This document shows positions 32,740 to 41,595 of a stretch of DNA of 64,000 bases, one piece after another. Origin of the DNA: Anaerotruncus colihominis (GTDB taxonomy: Bacteria > Bacillota > Clostridia > Oscillospirales > Ruminococcaceae). Position numbers and translations under genes: made by a program. How positions within the stretch are numbered: the first letter of the stretch is position 1; each line of letters opens with the position of its first letter. The stretch lies in the NCBI GenBank assembly GCA_025146135.1, contig CP102255.1:3038001-3102000 (forward strand), in the 5' to 3' direction. Under the pieces are notes generated by a model. The model was not told the DNA's origin, ran no database searches, and saw only the letters and a program-made list of their open reading frames with translations.

Positions 32740-33669
32740 CTATTCAGCCTCAAAGAGCGAAAGCTGGTCCATACGCTGCGGCCGCAAGGAGCGTTCCCGT
32801 ATTTCGTCCGACGGCGACGGCCGGCCGATGAGCAGCGGTGAAAACGGATCGTGCAGGGCGGCGTTTTTTGCAGCCGCGCCGGGCATCGTCGCATAACAGT
32901 ATATGCATCCGTTCCGGCATGAATCATATGCTCCGATGTCCACACTCTCAAGGCACCGGCAGGCAGGCCGCTGATTTTGATCGGCGCGCGCGTCAATCGG
33001 ACTGCCTATCGCCCGCTCAATAAGCGCGCGGTCGATGCATGCACCCGGCAAAATACCGTATGCGCTGAAATCGCCCTGCTCGGCGCAGGTATACAGCGCA
33101 ACGCCCTGCGGCCGGGCAAGCTCGGCAAAACCGCGTGCGATCGACTGCTGATCGTGTTCGGACACGGGCCTAACGGCGCCGCCGCGCCGTTTATAGGCGT
33201 CGGCAAAGCTGAACACGCACCGCTCTGTAAAGCCTGCCAGACGCCCGCACATGCGCCCAAACGCCTCGATATGCCACGAAACGGGATGCGCCGTATCCAC
33301 GATGACAGGGTCGTACCGCCAGACAACACGCGCCGCGCCAAGCAAATCGGACAGCCGCAAAAAGGCCTCCACAAGCGTCTGCTTCGGCGGCAGGCACTGT
33401 TCCAGCTCCGGGCCGTATGGCGTCAGGGTAAACTGAACATAGAACGGAAAGCCCATCGCAGCGATCTGTGGAAACGCCGCCTCCATTGGGATCGGATTTT
33501 TCGTCCAAAATACAATACAGTCGACCACATCAGGCGTAAGCGGCACGCGTGAAACACGGTGAGCACTGTATGGACTGCGCACAAGCGCATATCCCGCATC
33601 AAGCCGCCGCATCATCCAAGCGCCGTAGAAAGCCGGTATATCCGTGCGCCGGCTCGCGCTGACAATCAC
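32740..33669 (-). CDS. DUF1848 family protein with C-terminal Cys motif
   Basis: A 309-residue protein. The N-terminus SASRRTDIPAFYG and the segment IVFWTKNP are DUF1848 hallmarks. Near residues 233-262 there is a Cys motif: CRC, then DIGAYDSCRNGCIYCYA, which resembles a radical-SAM cluster site (CxxGCxYCYA) although placed at the C-terminus. DUF1848 proteins are of unknown function; an Fe-S or metal site is likely. Start GTG 33669, with TTGGAGG 11 nt upstream. Confidence 0.85.
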   Translation of the reverse strand: MIVSASRRTDIPAFYGAWMMRRLDAGYALVRSPYSAHRVSRVPLTPDVVDCIVFWTKNPIPMEAAFPQIAAMGFPFYVQFTLTPYGPELEQCLPPKQTLVEAFLRLSDLLGAARVVWRYDPVIVDTAHPVSWHIEAFGRMCGRLAGFTERCVFSFADAYKRRGGAVRPVSEHDQQSIARGFAELARPQGVALYTCAEQGDFSAYGILPGACIDRALIERAIGSPIDARADQNQRPACRCLESVDIGAYDSCRNGCIYCYATMPGAAAKNAALHDPFSPLLIGRPSPSDEIRERSLRPQRMDQLSLFEAE

Positions 33670-33699
33670 AGAAGCACGCCTCCAATCCTTATGAAAGCA

Positions 33700-33725
33700 G
33701 GCCGCGCGCTGTAAAGCGCGCGGCC
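33700..33725 (-). terminator. Hairpin after the secreted beta-sandwich gene
   Basis: An 11-bp stem (GGCCGCGCGCT and complement) with a 4-nt loop follows the gene ending at 33744. The T-run is weak (CTGCTTTC). Confidence 0.55.
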
Positions 33726-33743
33726 CGTTGTCTGCAAATACCG

Positions 33744-34547
33744 TCAGGCTTCTTTATAAGCGCCGTCGTACAGGCAGCAATCGTCCCATATGGACACATC
33801 GGAACGGTCAAAGTTCTGCATGGAAACTGACATATATTCCGGGTAAGCAGGCTCGTCAAGCGTGCAGGAGCCGATCTGCTGTCCATCGATATAATAGGTG
33901 ATTTTGCTGCCTTGACAGGTGATGTTGAGCGTTTTCCAATTTTCATCCGCCGAAACATCCGTCTGCTTGTCCTCAACCGGCTGCTCCGGCTTCACAGACG
34001 CCGTCCAGCCAAGTCGTTCCTCAGGATTGGCGTAATTGAACATCGGCACGCCGTCGCCGCCCTTCACCAGCGAAATCGCAGGCTCAAAGGTGATACGCGA
34101 ACCGCTTTCGCCCACAAGCTGGACGCCGAATACGACCTTTTTCTTGTTGTCGACGATGCGTTTGTTATCAAGCTCCGGCAGACGCTGCTTGACCTCTTTA
34201 TCATCACGCGCCCCATACCAGGTGCTCTCCACATTTAAACGGATCGTCGCGGACCACGAGGTTGACGATGGACGCTCACACTTCAGCCTGCGGCCCTGCA
34301 TCGCATATGATTTCGCCTTAGCTTCATCGTCACGGTTCGCGCGAAACCCATCCGGTCCGACCGCCAGATACAGCCGGCCTTCCGCATAGTCGAAATCTTG
34401 CGGCGCATAATTGTCAACCGTCCAATTTTCCGCCTTTTTATAATCAGAAAAATCGTCCTTTGTAACAGCCGAAGCGGCCGAAACGCCCACAGACGCGGCC
34501 ATTGCAGCGGCCAGCGCCAAACACAGCGCGCTGTAACCCTTTTTCAT
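33744..34547 (-). CDS. Secreted protein, probable concanavalin-like beta sandwich
   Basis: A 267-residue secreted protein; ATG 34547 has AAAGGA upstream. Signal peptide residues 1-25 (GYSALCLALAAAMAAS to SAASA). The mature part has LamG-like features: DDFSDYKKAENWTVDNY at the start, TSWSATIRLNV in the middle, then WKTLNITCQGSKITYYIDGQ and a final WDDCCLYDG strand. Such domains bind sugars or proteins. It is divergent from the acidic repeat protein gene across a 272-bp region with two promoters. Confidence 0.7.
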   Translation of the reverse strand: MKKGYSALCLALAAAMAASVGVSAASAVTKDDFSDYKKAENWTVDNYAPQDFDYAEGRLYLAVGPDGFRANRDDEAKAKSYAMQGRRLKCERPSSTSWSATIRLNVESTWYGARDDKEVKQRLPELDNKRIVDNKKKVVFGVQLVGESGSRITFEPAISLVKGGDGVPMFNYANPEERLGWTASVKPEQPVEDKQTDVSADENWKTLNITCQGSKITYYIDGQQIGSCTLDEPAYPEYMSVSMQNFDRSDVSIWDDCCLYDGAYKEA

Positions 34548-34591
34548 CCTGATCGTCCTTTCCATTCGCGCAAAACGCACATTATACTATT

Positions 34592-34620
34592 AGTATACCG
34601 CCGCCGGACAGAAAAATCAA
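34592..34620 (-). promoter_or_regulatory. Promoter of the beta-sandwich secreted protein gene
   Basis: TTGATT and TATACT on the minus strand, 17 nt apart, about 45 nt upstream of the start codon. Confidence 0.8.
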
Positions 34621-34652
34621 CCATTTTCCCCTTTTTGCGCATTTGTGCGCAG

Positions 34653-34681
34653 TTGACTTGCCGCCATTGGATGGTTAGAAT
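34653..34681 (+). promoter_or_regulatory. Promoter of the acidic repeat protein gene
   Basis: TTGACT and TAGAAT are 17 nt apart; the leader is about 130 nt long and AAGGAG precedes the start codon. Confidence 0.7.
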
Positions 34682-34819
34682 ATAATATAGGTATCTTTTC
34701 CTGAAAGTCTGCATTAAAATTCCCCAAATGCAGCACTGTATCAACAGCAGACAATATCTGCGCACACGAAAAGGATCATCCCTACACAGAACAGAGAGAA
34801 TTAAGGAGAGGGCGTCACA

Positions 34820-36538
34820 ATGAAAGCTCTGATCAAAAAATGCGCCGCGCTGGTCCTGGCCGCCGCCACGGCGCTGTCGTTGGCTGCCGGAATTCAGGCC
34901 GCGACCACAATCTATTCCGTCAAAATCCAGAAAAACAGCATCCTTGTCCAAAATAAGGGCAAGACCGTCCAGACCTACAACGCCAAAAGCACCGACCTGA
35001 CCCTTTCTCGGGAAGACGGCGAACTGCTTTTAGGCTATAAGAACGCGCAGAATTTATCCCGCGATATTGCGCTCGGCACACAGAGCACCCTGACCGTCGA
35101 AGGAACTGTTTCATCGCTGTCGCTCGATAGCAGCCTGCCCACAAGTATGCGCCTTGTGCTCGATACCGGTTCGAGTGTCTCCAGTCTGAAAATCGCCGCG
35201 CCTGGAAAAATTACCATCCGCGGCAAGGTGGATACGCTGACCGTTTCATCCGCAGCGCGCATTACCGTATCGAAAGGCGGTGCGGTAACGGACGCCACGC
35301 TTACTTCCGGCAGCGCTGTATTGACCGCGGGTACAGGCGCACAGGTGAAAAACGCCACTGTGGTCAAAAAATCGTCCGTCTCCGGCAGCGGCATCGGTAC
35401 GGTCAAGGTTCGGGGCAGCGACAGCGATGACGACAATGATGACGATACTACGACCGACGACGGACTGACCGTCAAAACCTCGACCATTTCCGCCCGCAGC
35501 GGCGACACGCTGCGCGACCTTGAAAGCGATCTCAACCACTATGTCAAGGTCTATGATGAGGATGGCGACCGAATCGACGGAAAAGCTGAATGGGTTTCGT
35601 CTTACAGCACCAAGGTCAAAAAAACCGGCACCTTTAAATTCGATTTTTACCCGGATGACGACGATTATGACACTGTGCGCGGCACGATCAAAATTTCTGT
35701 CAGCGGCGGCGACGATGACGATTCCACCAACGATGACGGGCTGACTGTCAAAACCTCGACCATCTCCGCCCGCAGCGGCGACACGCTGCGCGACCTTGAA
35801 AGCGATCTCAACCACTATGTCAAGGTCTATGATGAGGATGGCGACCGAATCGACGGAAAAGCTGAATGGGTTTCTTCCTACAGCACCAAGGTCAAAAAAA
35901 CCGGCACCTTTAAGTTTGATTTCTATCCGGACGACGACGATTATGACGATGTGCGCGGAAGCATCCGGATTGAAGTCAGCGGCAGCAGTTCATCAAGCGG
36001 TAAAAAGGTCCGGCTGTATGTCTCTCCGATCACGCTTTCGTCTACATCAGAGCGTCTGCGAGATCTGGAGGATGAGCTTGAGGACAGCGTCAAGGCATAC
36101 TATGACGGCAACTCGGTGCGGGGAGACGTTTCGTGGGAGGATTCTGGAAGCACACAGGTTAAAAAAACCGGCACCTATACCTTCGTCTTTGAGCCGGATA
36201 GCAGCAGCTATAATGCTGTGACCGGCGAAATCAAAATTATTATTGACACAGATTCGGACGACGATGATGACGGCGAATATGGCAACGATGATTACACGCT
36301 TGAAATTGAGGATATCCATACCTCCTCCTCGACCAAGCGGCTTGGTTCGCTCTTAGGCGAGCTTGAGGACGCCGTTGTCGTGCGCGACGACGACGGCGAC
36401 AAGATTGACGGCGAACCGTACTGGGTCGACTCCTCAAACACGCGCGTGCGTGAAACAGGGACTTACCGCTTCACCTTCACGCCCAAGAGCAGCCGTTATG
36501 ATCCGGTCACAGCGAAAATCAAAATTTACGTCGATTGA
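34820..36538 (+). CDS. Large acidic secreted protein with four tandem beta modules
   Basis: A 572-residue protein. Signal peptide at 1-27 (ending IQAA). Residues about 30-195 contain many short Thr/Ser/Val repeats (TLTVEGTVSSLSLDSS, ITIRGKVDTLTVSSAA) typical of a beta-helix. Four homologous modules of about 80 residues follow (about 214-295, 306-387, 395-476, 490-571), each with a S/T-x-R-L-x-x-L-x-x-x-L start, a VKKTGT(F/Y)xFxF(Y/E)P strand and a closing IKI. Modules 1 and 2 are almost identical. Linkers are Asp-rich (SDDDNDDD), suggesting calcium-binding or solubility. No LPXTG anchor; function unknown, likely cell-surface. Confidence 0.75.
   Translation: MKALIKKCAALVLAAATALSLAAGIQAATTIYSVKIQKNSILVQNKGKTVQTYNAKSTDLTLSREDGELLLGYKNAQNLSRDIALGTQSTLTVEGTVSSLSLDSSLPTSMRLVLDTGSSVSSLKIAAPGKITIRGKVDTLTVSSAARITVSKGGAVTDATLTSGSAVLTAGTGAQVKNATVVKKSSVSGSGIGTVKVRGSDSDDDNDDDTTTDDGLTVKTSTISARSGDTLRDLESDLNHYVKVYDEDGDRIDGKAEWVSSYSTKVKKTGTFKFDFYPDDDDYDTVRGTIKISVSGGDDDDSTNDDGLTVKTSTISARSGDTLRDLESDLNHYVKVYDEDGDRIDGKAEWVSSYSTKVKKTGTFKFDFYPDDDDYDDVRGSIRIEVSGSSSSSGKKVRLYVSPITLSSTSERLRDLEDELEDSVKAYYDGNSVRGDVSWEDSGSTQVKKTGTYTFVFEPDSSSYNAVTGEIKIIIDTDSDDDDDGEYGNDDYTLEIEDIHTSSSTKRLGSLLGELEDAVVVRDDDGDKIDGEPYWVDSSNTRVRETGTYRFTFTPKSSRYDPVTAKIKIYVD
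35459..35682 (+). repeat. Intragenic direct repeat, copy 1
   Basis: A 224-bp unit about 95 percent identical to the copy starting 276 bp downstream. Differences are mostly third-codon positions near the two ends; the central 120 bp or so are identical. Confidence 0.95.
35735..35958 (+). repeat. Intragenic direct repeat, copy 2
   Basis: Second copy of the 224-bp unit, encoding module 2 of the acidic secreted protein. Confidence 0.95.
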
Positions 36539-36548
36539 ACCTGAACAT

Positions 36549-36585
36549 AAGAGACAGCCCCGGCCTGTGGCCGGGGCTGTCTCTT
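36549..36585. terminator. Bidirectional terminator
   Basis: A 17-bp perfect stem (AAGAGACAGCCCCGGCC and complement) with a TGT loop between the convergent acidic protein and galM genes. Confidence 0.9.
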
Positions 36586-36603
36586 TATGCATATAATGAT
36601 GTA

Positions 36604-37710
36604 TCAATCGTTCTTTTCACCGTCTTTGTTTACAAAGAACGCGCCGGCCATGTCCTCGCCCACGCAGAGATCGTTTTTAAACCGATACACCGTGGTCTGA
36701 TCGTAACGGCTGCCCGCGCGCAGAATTGGACTTGTCCAGGTCCATTCTGGATGGTTGACAGCATCCGGCGCATACTGTGTCTCCAGGCAGAAGCCCGCGT
36801 GATTGCCATAATGCGCGCCGCCCTTTCCGCCGGACGCGTCAAGGCCGTTGGCCGTATAAAGCTGCACGCACGGGCAGGTTGTCAGGCACTCCATAAAACG
36901 CCCGCTCGCCTCGTCATACGCCTGCGCGCAGACAAAAAGCCCGTCGTGCGCATCGATCACATAGTTGTTGTCATAACCGCCATAGGCCGTTTTTGCTATA
37001 CGTTCTCCAATTGTATGGAACGTGCGAAAATCAAGCGGCGTTCCCTCCACCGGCAGGATGCGGCCGGTCGGGATGAGCGCGTCGTCCGTTTCCGTGTAGC
37101 TGCCGGCAAACAACCGCAGCTTTTGCCCGAGCATATCGCCGGAATCGTGGCCGGCAAGGTTGAAAAACGAATGGTTTGTCAGATTGCAGATCGTATCCGC
37201 ATCGCAGACAGCCTCATAATGCAGCGACAGGCCGTTGTCCTCTGTCAGCGAAACTGTCAGCGTCACATCCAGACGGCCGGGATACGATTCCTCGCCGTCA
37301 GCCATAAACGTGGTCAGGCGCAGCTCGTCCCCGGTCTTTCCCTGCACCACCTCCCCGCTCCACAGCTTCTGGTCCAATCCGCTGTTGCCGCCGTGCAGAT
37401 GATTGACGCCATGGTCGTTGCAGGCAAGCTGATACTGCTTTCCATTCAGGGTAAAGCGTCCCTTGCCGATACGGTTGCAGCAGCGCCCGACCGCCGCTCC
37501 AAAGAACGTCACACGCTCCCGGTATCCTTCATACCCGTCGTAGCCGAGCACCACATCCGCCAGCCTGCCGTCACGGTCCGGCACAAGCAGCGTCAGAATC
37601 AGCGCGCCAAAGTCGCAGATGTCCGCACGGATGGTTCCGTTATCAAGCGTGTAGCGCGTCGCCTGACCGGAATCGGTCATAAACGCGGGGGCTTTTGTAA
37701 TTTTTGTCAT
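36604..37710 (-). CDS. galM: Aldose 1-epimerase (galactose mutarotase)
   Basis: A 368-residue cytoplasmic enzyme interconverting alpha and beta anomers of hexoses for the Leloir pathway. Conserved features: ASLRFLNH-like loop as GAAVGRCCNRIGKGRF, catalytic His in NDHGVNHLHGG and in CNLTNHSFFNLAG, and Glu in GFCLETQYAPDAVNHPEW. The start ATG 37710 has GGGAGG upstream. Not part of an obvious operon; a 161-bp inverted-repeat-bounded insert lies in its upstream region. Confidence 0.93.
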   Translation of the reverse strand: MTKITKAPAFMTDSGQATRYTLDNGTIRADICDFGALILTLLVPDRDGRLADVVLGYDGYEGYRERVTFFGAAVGRCCNRIGKGRFTLNGKQYQLACNDHGVNHLHGGNSGLDQKLWSGEVVQGKTGDELRLTTFMADGEESYPGRLDVTLTVSLTEDNGLSLHYEAVCDADTICNLTNHSFFNLAGHDSGDMLGQKLRLFAGSYTETDDALIPTGRILPVEGTPLDFRTFHTIGERIAKTAYGGYDNNYVIDAHDGLFVCAQAYDEASGRFMECLTTCPCVQLYTANGLDASGGKGGAHYGNHAGFCLETQYAPDAVNHPEWTWTSPILRAGSRYDQTTVYRFKNDLCVGEDMAGAFFVNKDGEKND

Positions 37711-37727
37711 GGGCTGTACCTCCCTTG

Positions 37728-37888
37728 GAACCTGTATTCACAGCCGGAGGATGCCGGGCAGGCGAGGGGGGGTGTAACCGATCAAGGCAAATTTTCGCAG
37801 GCGGGCTGCCGCCCGGCAAGAAAATTTAACACAAAGCGGGAGCCAAAGACCCGCCGGGACGGTTCCTGGCGGCTGTGAATACAGGTTC
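37728..37888. mobile_element. 161-bp inverted-repeat-bounded element (MITE-like) or leader structure
   Basis: A perfect 19-bp inverted repeat (GAACCTGTATTCACAGCCG) bounds the segment, with a TTG triplet directly outside each end that could be a target duplication. Inside lies a second stem AAATTTTC/GAAAATTT (37789-37827) around a GC hairpin. It is non-coding and starts 18 bp upstream of the galM start codon. Confidence 0.5.
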
Positions 37889-37961
37889 TTGATTGCTTTG
37901 TTCCATTATAACGCCGCCGCAGAGGTTTGTCCATTGTGTCCGGACGCAAAAACCCCGCCGT

Positions 37962-38729
37962 CTAACCGGCGGGATTTTGCAGGCGTTCCTTTGACGCGAC
38001 GATCAAAAGCGTGCCGCGTTTGACCGAAATGCGCGCAGCCTCGCCGCAGAATTCATTGCTGACGCCGATCGGAAAGGAGGGCGTCAGGACTGCGTCGCGC
38101 AGCGGATACGCGACATGCTCAAGCGTAACGCCCTCGCAGGGACCATCCGCAGCGAATACGGACAGATGCCAGCCGTCCATGCGCTCAATTTCGATGGAGC
38201 CGTTTCGAACAGCCCACGCCTGGTTGTCGTTTGAAAGGATCGTCCCGCGCGCGCCGTTTTCACACAGAAAAACAAGCGCCTGCAAATTCGCGATCGTGTG
38301 ATCAAGCCGCCCCCCGAACGCCGCGACCATCACAAAGTCCCGATAACCGCGCGCAAGTCCAAGCTTTAAACCGGCCAGCGTGTCGGTGTCGTCTTTTTCA
38401 GCCGGCATCCGGCTGACCGGCAGGGAAGGATCAACCGGTCCGCCGTAGGAATCGAAATCGCCGACAACCAGATCCGGGCGCAAGCCGAGCTGTGCGCACG
38501 CCGTATAGCCGGCGTCGCAGGCGATCACAAAGTCGCCGGACACGCGCACCTGATCGCACAGGGAAAGCGGACCGCCTGCCACGACGACGCACCGCTTTTG
38601 TGCACGCGCGTCTTTGCGGCGGCAATACACCGGATAGACGCTGTGCGCATGGCGCCGCTCGCACGCCGTACAGTCGCCGTGGCGCGTACAGCCACGTGGG
38701 CAGGGGCAATCGCTTTTCTCGTTATGCAT
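37962..38729 (-). CDS. Thiamine pyrophosphokinase with Cys-rich N-terminal extension
   Basis: A 255-residue protein. Residues about 46-250 are thiamine pyrophosphokinase, transferring pyrophosphate from ATP to thiamine: CVVVAGGP, ACDAGYTACAQLGLRPDLVV, GDFDSYG, EKDDTDT and GGRLDHTIAN. Residues 1-45 are an unusual Cys/His-rich segment (CPCPRGCTRHGDCTAC, then YPVYCRRK) normally met as a separate small protein. ATG 38729 has AAAGGA upstream and no better internal start exists, so the fusion seems real. It overlaps rsgA by 8 nt. Confidence 0.85.
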   Translation of the reverse strand: MHNEKSDCPCPRGCTRHGDCTACERRHAHSVYPVYCRRKDARAQKRCVVVAGGPLSLCDQVRVSGDFVIACDAGYTACAQLGLRPDLVVGDFDSYGGPVDPSLPVSRMPAEKDDTDTLAGLKLGLARGYRDFVMVAAFGGRLDHTIANLQALVFLCENGARGTILSNDNQAWAVRNGSIEIERMDGWHLSVFAADGPCEGVTLEHVAYPLRDAVLTPSFPIGVSNEFCGEAARISVKRGTLLIVASKERLQNPAG

Positions 38730-39627
38730 GATCCTTTAATTCCCATTCCTTTATTTTCTTCGCGTCCTCATACATCACGCAATAGCTCGCATGACGCGAC
38801 GGATGGACAAGGCCGGCGCGCACCGCCTCCAGCACGGCGCAGCCCTTTTCAACCGTGTGCGAACAGCCTGTAAATTTGCAGGCTTTGCTGTACGGCGCAA
38901 ATTCCGAAAAACAGCCGGCCAATTCCTCCTTGCGGATCACCTCATACCGTTCCAGTTCGACGGCCGAAAAGCCCGGCGTGTCGGCTATGTAGCCATCTCC
39001 AAACGCATACAGCTCCACATGGCGCGTCGTATGCCGCCCGCGGCCGAGCTTGCGGCTGGTTTCACCCGTGGCGATAGAAAGACGCCCGTCGAGCCGGTTG
39101 AGCAGGCTCGATTTACCAACGCCGGAGTTTCCGGAAAACGCGGTGATGCCGCCGGCGGATAACCTCTGCCGCAGCGTGTCCAGTCCGCTGCCGTCCGCTT
39201 TGGATACTGTAAACACCGGCATGCCGGCCGTCCGATAGATACCGGCCAGCGCGTCCGGCCCGCCCAGGTCACACTTGGTTACGACGAGGATTGGAGATAT
39301 ATTCTTGTGGCACGCGATCGCCATCAGCTTATCGATGACCAGCGTGTTCGGCGCGGGATCGGCCACCGAGGCAACGACCGCGAACGTATCCACGTTGGCC
39401 AGCGGCGGGCGCACAAGGGCGTTCCTGCGCGGCAGAATCTTCGCGACAACGCCCTTGCTTTCGCCCGCCGGCTCCACCGTCACGCGGTCGCCGACAAGCG
39501 GGCTGACGCCCTGCTTGCGGAATACGCCGCGCGCACGGCATTCATACAGGACGCCGGCGGCGTCCACATAGTAAAAGCCGCCGGTCGCCTTTACAATCAA
39601 TCCCTCTGTATCGTTCATTGCATTCAT
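38722..39627 (-). CDS. rsgA: Ribosome small-subunit assembly GTPase RsgA
   Basis: A 301-residue circularly permuted GTPase acting in 30S maturation. An N-terminal OB fold is followed by the permuted G motifs: VTKCDL (G4), GNSGVGKSSLLN (G1, about residue 170), DTPGF (G3), and a C-terminal zinc knuckle CKFTGCSHTVEKGC. Start ATG 39627 overlaps the kinase stop (ATGA). Confidence 0.95.
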   Translation of the reverse strand: MNAMNDTEGLIVKATGGFYYVDAAGVLYECRARGVFRKQGVSPLVGDRVTVEPAGESKGVVAKILPRRNALVRPPLANVDTFAVVASVADPAPNTLVIDKLMAIACHKNISPILVVTKCDLGGPDALAGIYRTAGMPVFTVSKADGSGLDTLRQRLSAGGITAFSGNSGVGKSSLLNRLDGRLSIATGETSRKLGRGRHTTRHVELYAFGDGYIADTPGFSAVELERYEVIRKEELAGCFSEFAPYSKACKFTGCSHTVEKGCAVLEAVRAGLVHPSRHASYCVMYEDAKKIKEWELKDHA

Positions 39628-41579
39628 TCCGTAAATTCATCCGAATAATCGTTGAGCAGATAGTAACCCTTTTCGTCAAAGTCAAGATCATAAACCTGGT
39701 ACAGCTCGCCGTCAAAATAAATTTTCACATCCGCGTAGCCTTCCCCGCTGAAAAACACGGGCCAGGTTTTCAGCTCCGACGGGTTGACCGTCTCATTGGC
39801 GACCTCGACGCCGTCCTGCGTTGCCGTCATTGTGACCATGCGGTTGACCGTTGTTGGCAGCTTGATCAGCAGGCGCAGGCGCACGGTCGCGCCCGCTTCG
39901 CCCGCAATCACAACGTCAACCTGCGTGTTCGGGGACACCTGCGAATCCTTTGCCGGGCTTTGGCTGACGACAAGCCCCTGAAGCTCCTCGTCGTCGTTTC
40001 GTTCATCATAGGTGATCTTGCCGATCTGAAGCTTTGCGTTGCGCAGCAGGCTCTTGGCGTCCTCAATGCCGACGCCCTCCAGATCGGGCACCGTGGCCAG
40101 CTTCTCCTCGCGGCCAAGGCTCTTATAGACCGTGACCGTATCGCCGACCGACACCTCGTCGCCCTCGGCCGGAACCGTGCGCACAACGCTGCCAAGCGGT
40201 ACGGAATCGCTGAATACGCTCTTTTCCTCTGGAACCAACCCCCATTCGGTCAGGCGCGCCTTGACCTGTTCGAGATCCTGTCCCGAAAAATCTGGCAGTG
40301 TGATCGTCTGACGGCCTTTGCTGATCTTGACGCGCACCACCGAACCGACCTTGACGGCCGTGCCCGCCTTGGGGCTTTGTTCAAAGATGACGCCCTGCTC
40401 ATAATCGGGGTTGTAAACCGGATCGCCGTCAAGCTCGATTTTAAAGTTTTCATATTTGGGCGAAACCTTGACGGCGTCGAATTTTTCACCCACCAGATTC
40501 GGGATTTCCTCCTCCGCCACGGTCGCAAACGGGTTGTTGAGCCAGATCATCCAACCGATAAACGCGCATGTGACGATGACAAACGCCGCCGTCACGCCGG
40601 CAAGCACCGGAATGATCGGCGCGCGGCGCGGTTTTTGCTTTCGCACCTTCTTCTCCTTCTTTCCACGGCGAGCGTTCCTGATCGCGTCGGAATACTTGCT
40701 CTCATCGTGCGCACGCGGCGCGCTCAGATATTTGTATTCAAACGAGATGGACGGATCGCGCTTAAATTCGTCGATATCGCGCAGCATCTGCGCCGCGCTC
40801 TGATAACGCTTTTTCACATCCTTCTCCATGGCGTGCATGGTGATCTCCTGGAGGCCCTCGGGGATCGAGGGGTTCAGCTCGCGCGGGAGCACCGCCTTCG
40901 ACTGGATCTGTTTGAGCGCCACGGAAACGGGCGTGTCCGCTTCAAACGGGACACGTCCCGTCAGCATTTCATAAAGCATCACGCCGACTGAATAAAGGTC
41001 TGTGCGCGCGTCGATCGTGTCGCCGGCCGCCTGTTCAGGGGAGATATAATGCACCGAGCCGATCGCCTTATCGGTAATCGTGTGCGTCTCGCTGCGGGCA
41101 AAGCGGGCAATTCCAAAATCCGTGATTTTGATCGTCCCGTCCGACAGCAGCATGATGTTCTGCGGCTTGATATCCCGGTGCACGATCCCCTTATCGTGCG
41201 CGTGCTGGAGCGCCCGCAGGATCTGTACGGTGAAATGCAGGGCGTCCTTCCATTTCAGAACGCCTTCCTGTTCGATGTATTCCTTGAGCGTGATGCCGTC
41301 GATATACTCCATCACGATTGACTGCATCTTATCTGAAAAGCTCACGTCATAGACGCGCATGACATTCGGATGGTCAAGCACGGCCATGGCCTTGCTTTCA
41401 TTTTTAAAGCGGCGGCGCATATCGTCGTTGACCATATATTCTTCACGCAGGATTTTGACCGCGACAACACGATCCTCAATCACATCGTAGGCCTTATAGA
41501 CATTGGCCATTCCGCCGATGCCGATCAGCTCGGTGATCTCATAGCGACCGTCGAGCTTTTTGCCCATGTATTTATCCAT
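39624..41579 (-). CDS. prkC: PASTA-domain Ser/Thr protein kinase (PrkC-like)
   Basis: A 651-residue membrane kinase. The kinase domain (about 1-275) has IGIGGMANVYKAYD, VAVKIL, HRDIKPQN and the DFG motif in ITDFGIARFA. One membrane helix lies near residues 328-352. Three extracellular PASTA domains (about 358-565) bind muropeptides; each begins with a P(N/D)L/F-type strand, for example IPNLVGEKFDAVKV. The last 85 residues form a further beta domain. It signals cell-wall state and spore germination in Firmicutes; the phosphatase gene lies immediately upstream. Confidence 0.95.
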   Translation of the reverse strand: MDKYMGKKLDGRYEITELIGIGGMANVYKAYDVIEDRVVAVKILREEYMVNDDMRRRFKNESKAMAVLDHPNVMRVYDVSFSDKMQSIVMEYIDGITLKEYIEQEGVLKWKDALHFTVQILRALQHAHDKGIVHRDIKPQNIMLLSDGTIKITDFGIARFARSETHTITDKAIGSVHYISPEQAAGDTIDARTDLYSVGVMLYEMLTGRVPFEADTPVSVALKQIQSKAVLPRELNPSIPEGLQEITMHAMEKDVKKRYQSAAQMLRDIDEFKRDPSISFEYKYLSAPRAHDESKYSDAIRNARRGKKEKKVRKQKPRRAPIIPVLAGVTAAFVIVTCAFIGWMIWLNNPFATVAEEEIPNLVGEKFDAVKVSPKYENFKIELDGDPVYNPDYEQGVIFEQSPKAGTAVKVGSVVRVKISKGRQTITLPDFSGQDLEQVKARLTEWGLVPEEKSVFSDSVPLGSVVRTVPAEGDEVSVGDTVTVYKSLGREEKLATVPDLEGVGIEDAKSLLRNAKLQIGKITYDERNDDEELQGLVVSQSPAKDSQVSPNTQVDVVIAGEAGATVRLRLLIKLPTTVNRMVTMTATQDGVEVANETVNPSELKTWPVFFSGEGYADVKIYFDGELYQVYDLDFDEKGYYLLNDYSDEFTE

Positions 41580-41595
41580 TCAAATATCCTCCTGC

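Noticed and set aside
35459..35958. Possible CRISPR or other DNA repeat array
   Set aside because: Only two long copies, both in frame within a coding sequence, so this is a protein module duplication.
37711..37961. TPP or other known riboswitch before the thiamine kinase or galM
   Set aside because: No THI-box words are visible, the thiamine kinase gene starts on the other side, and the inverted repeats fit no riboswitch class I know.
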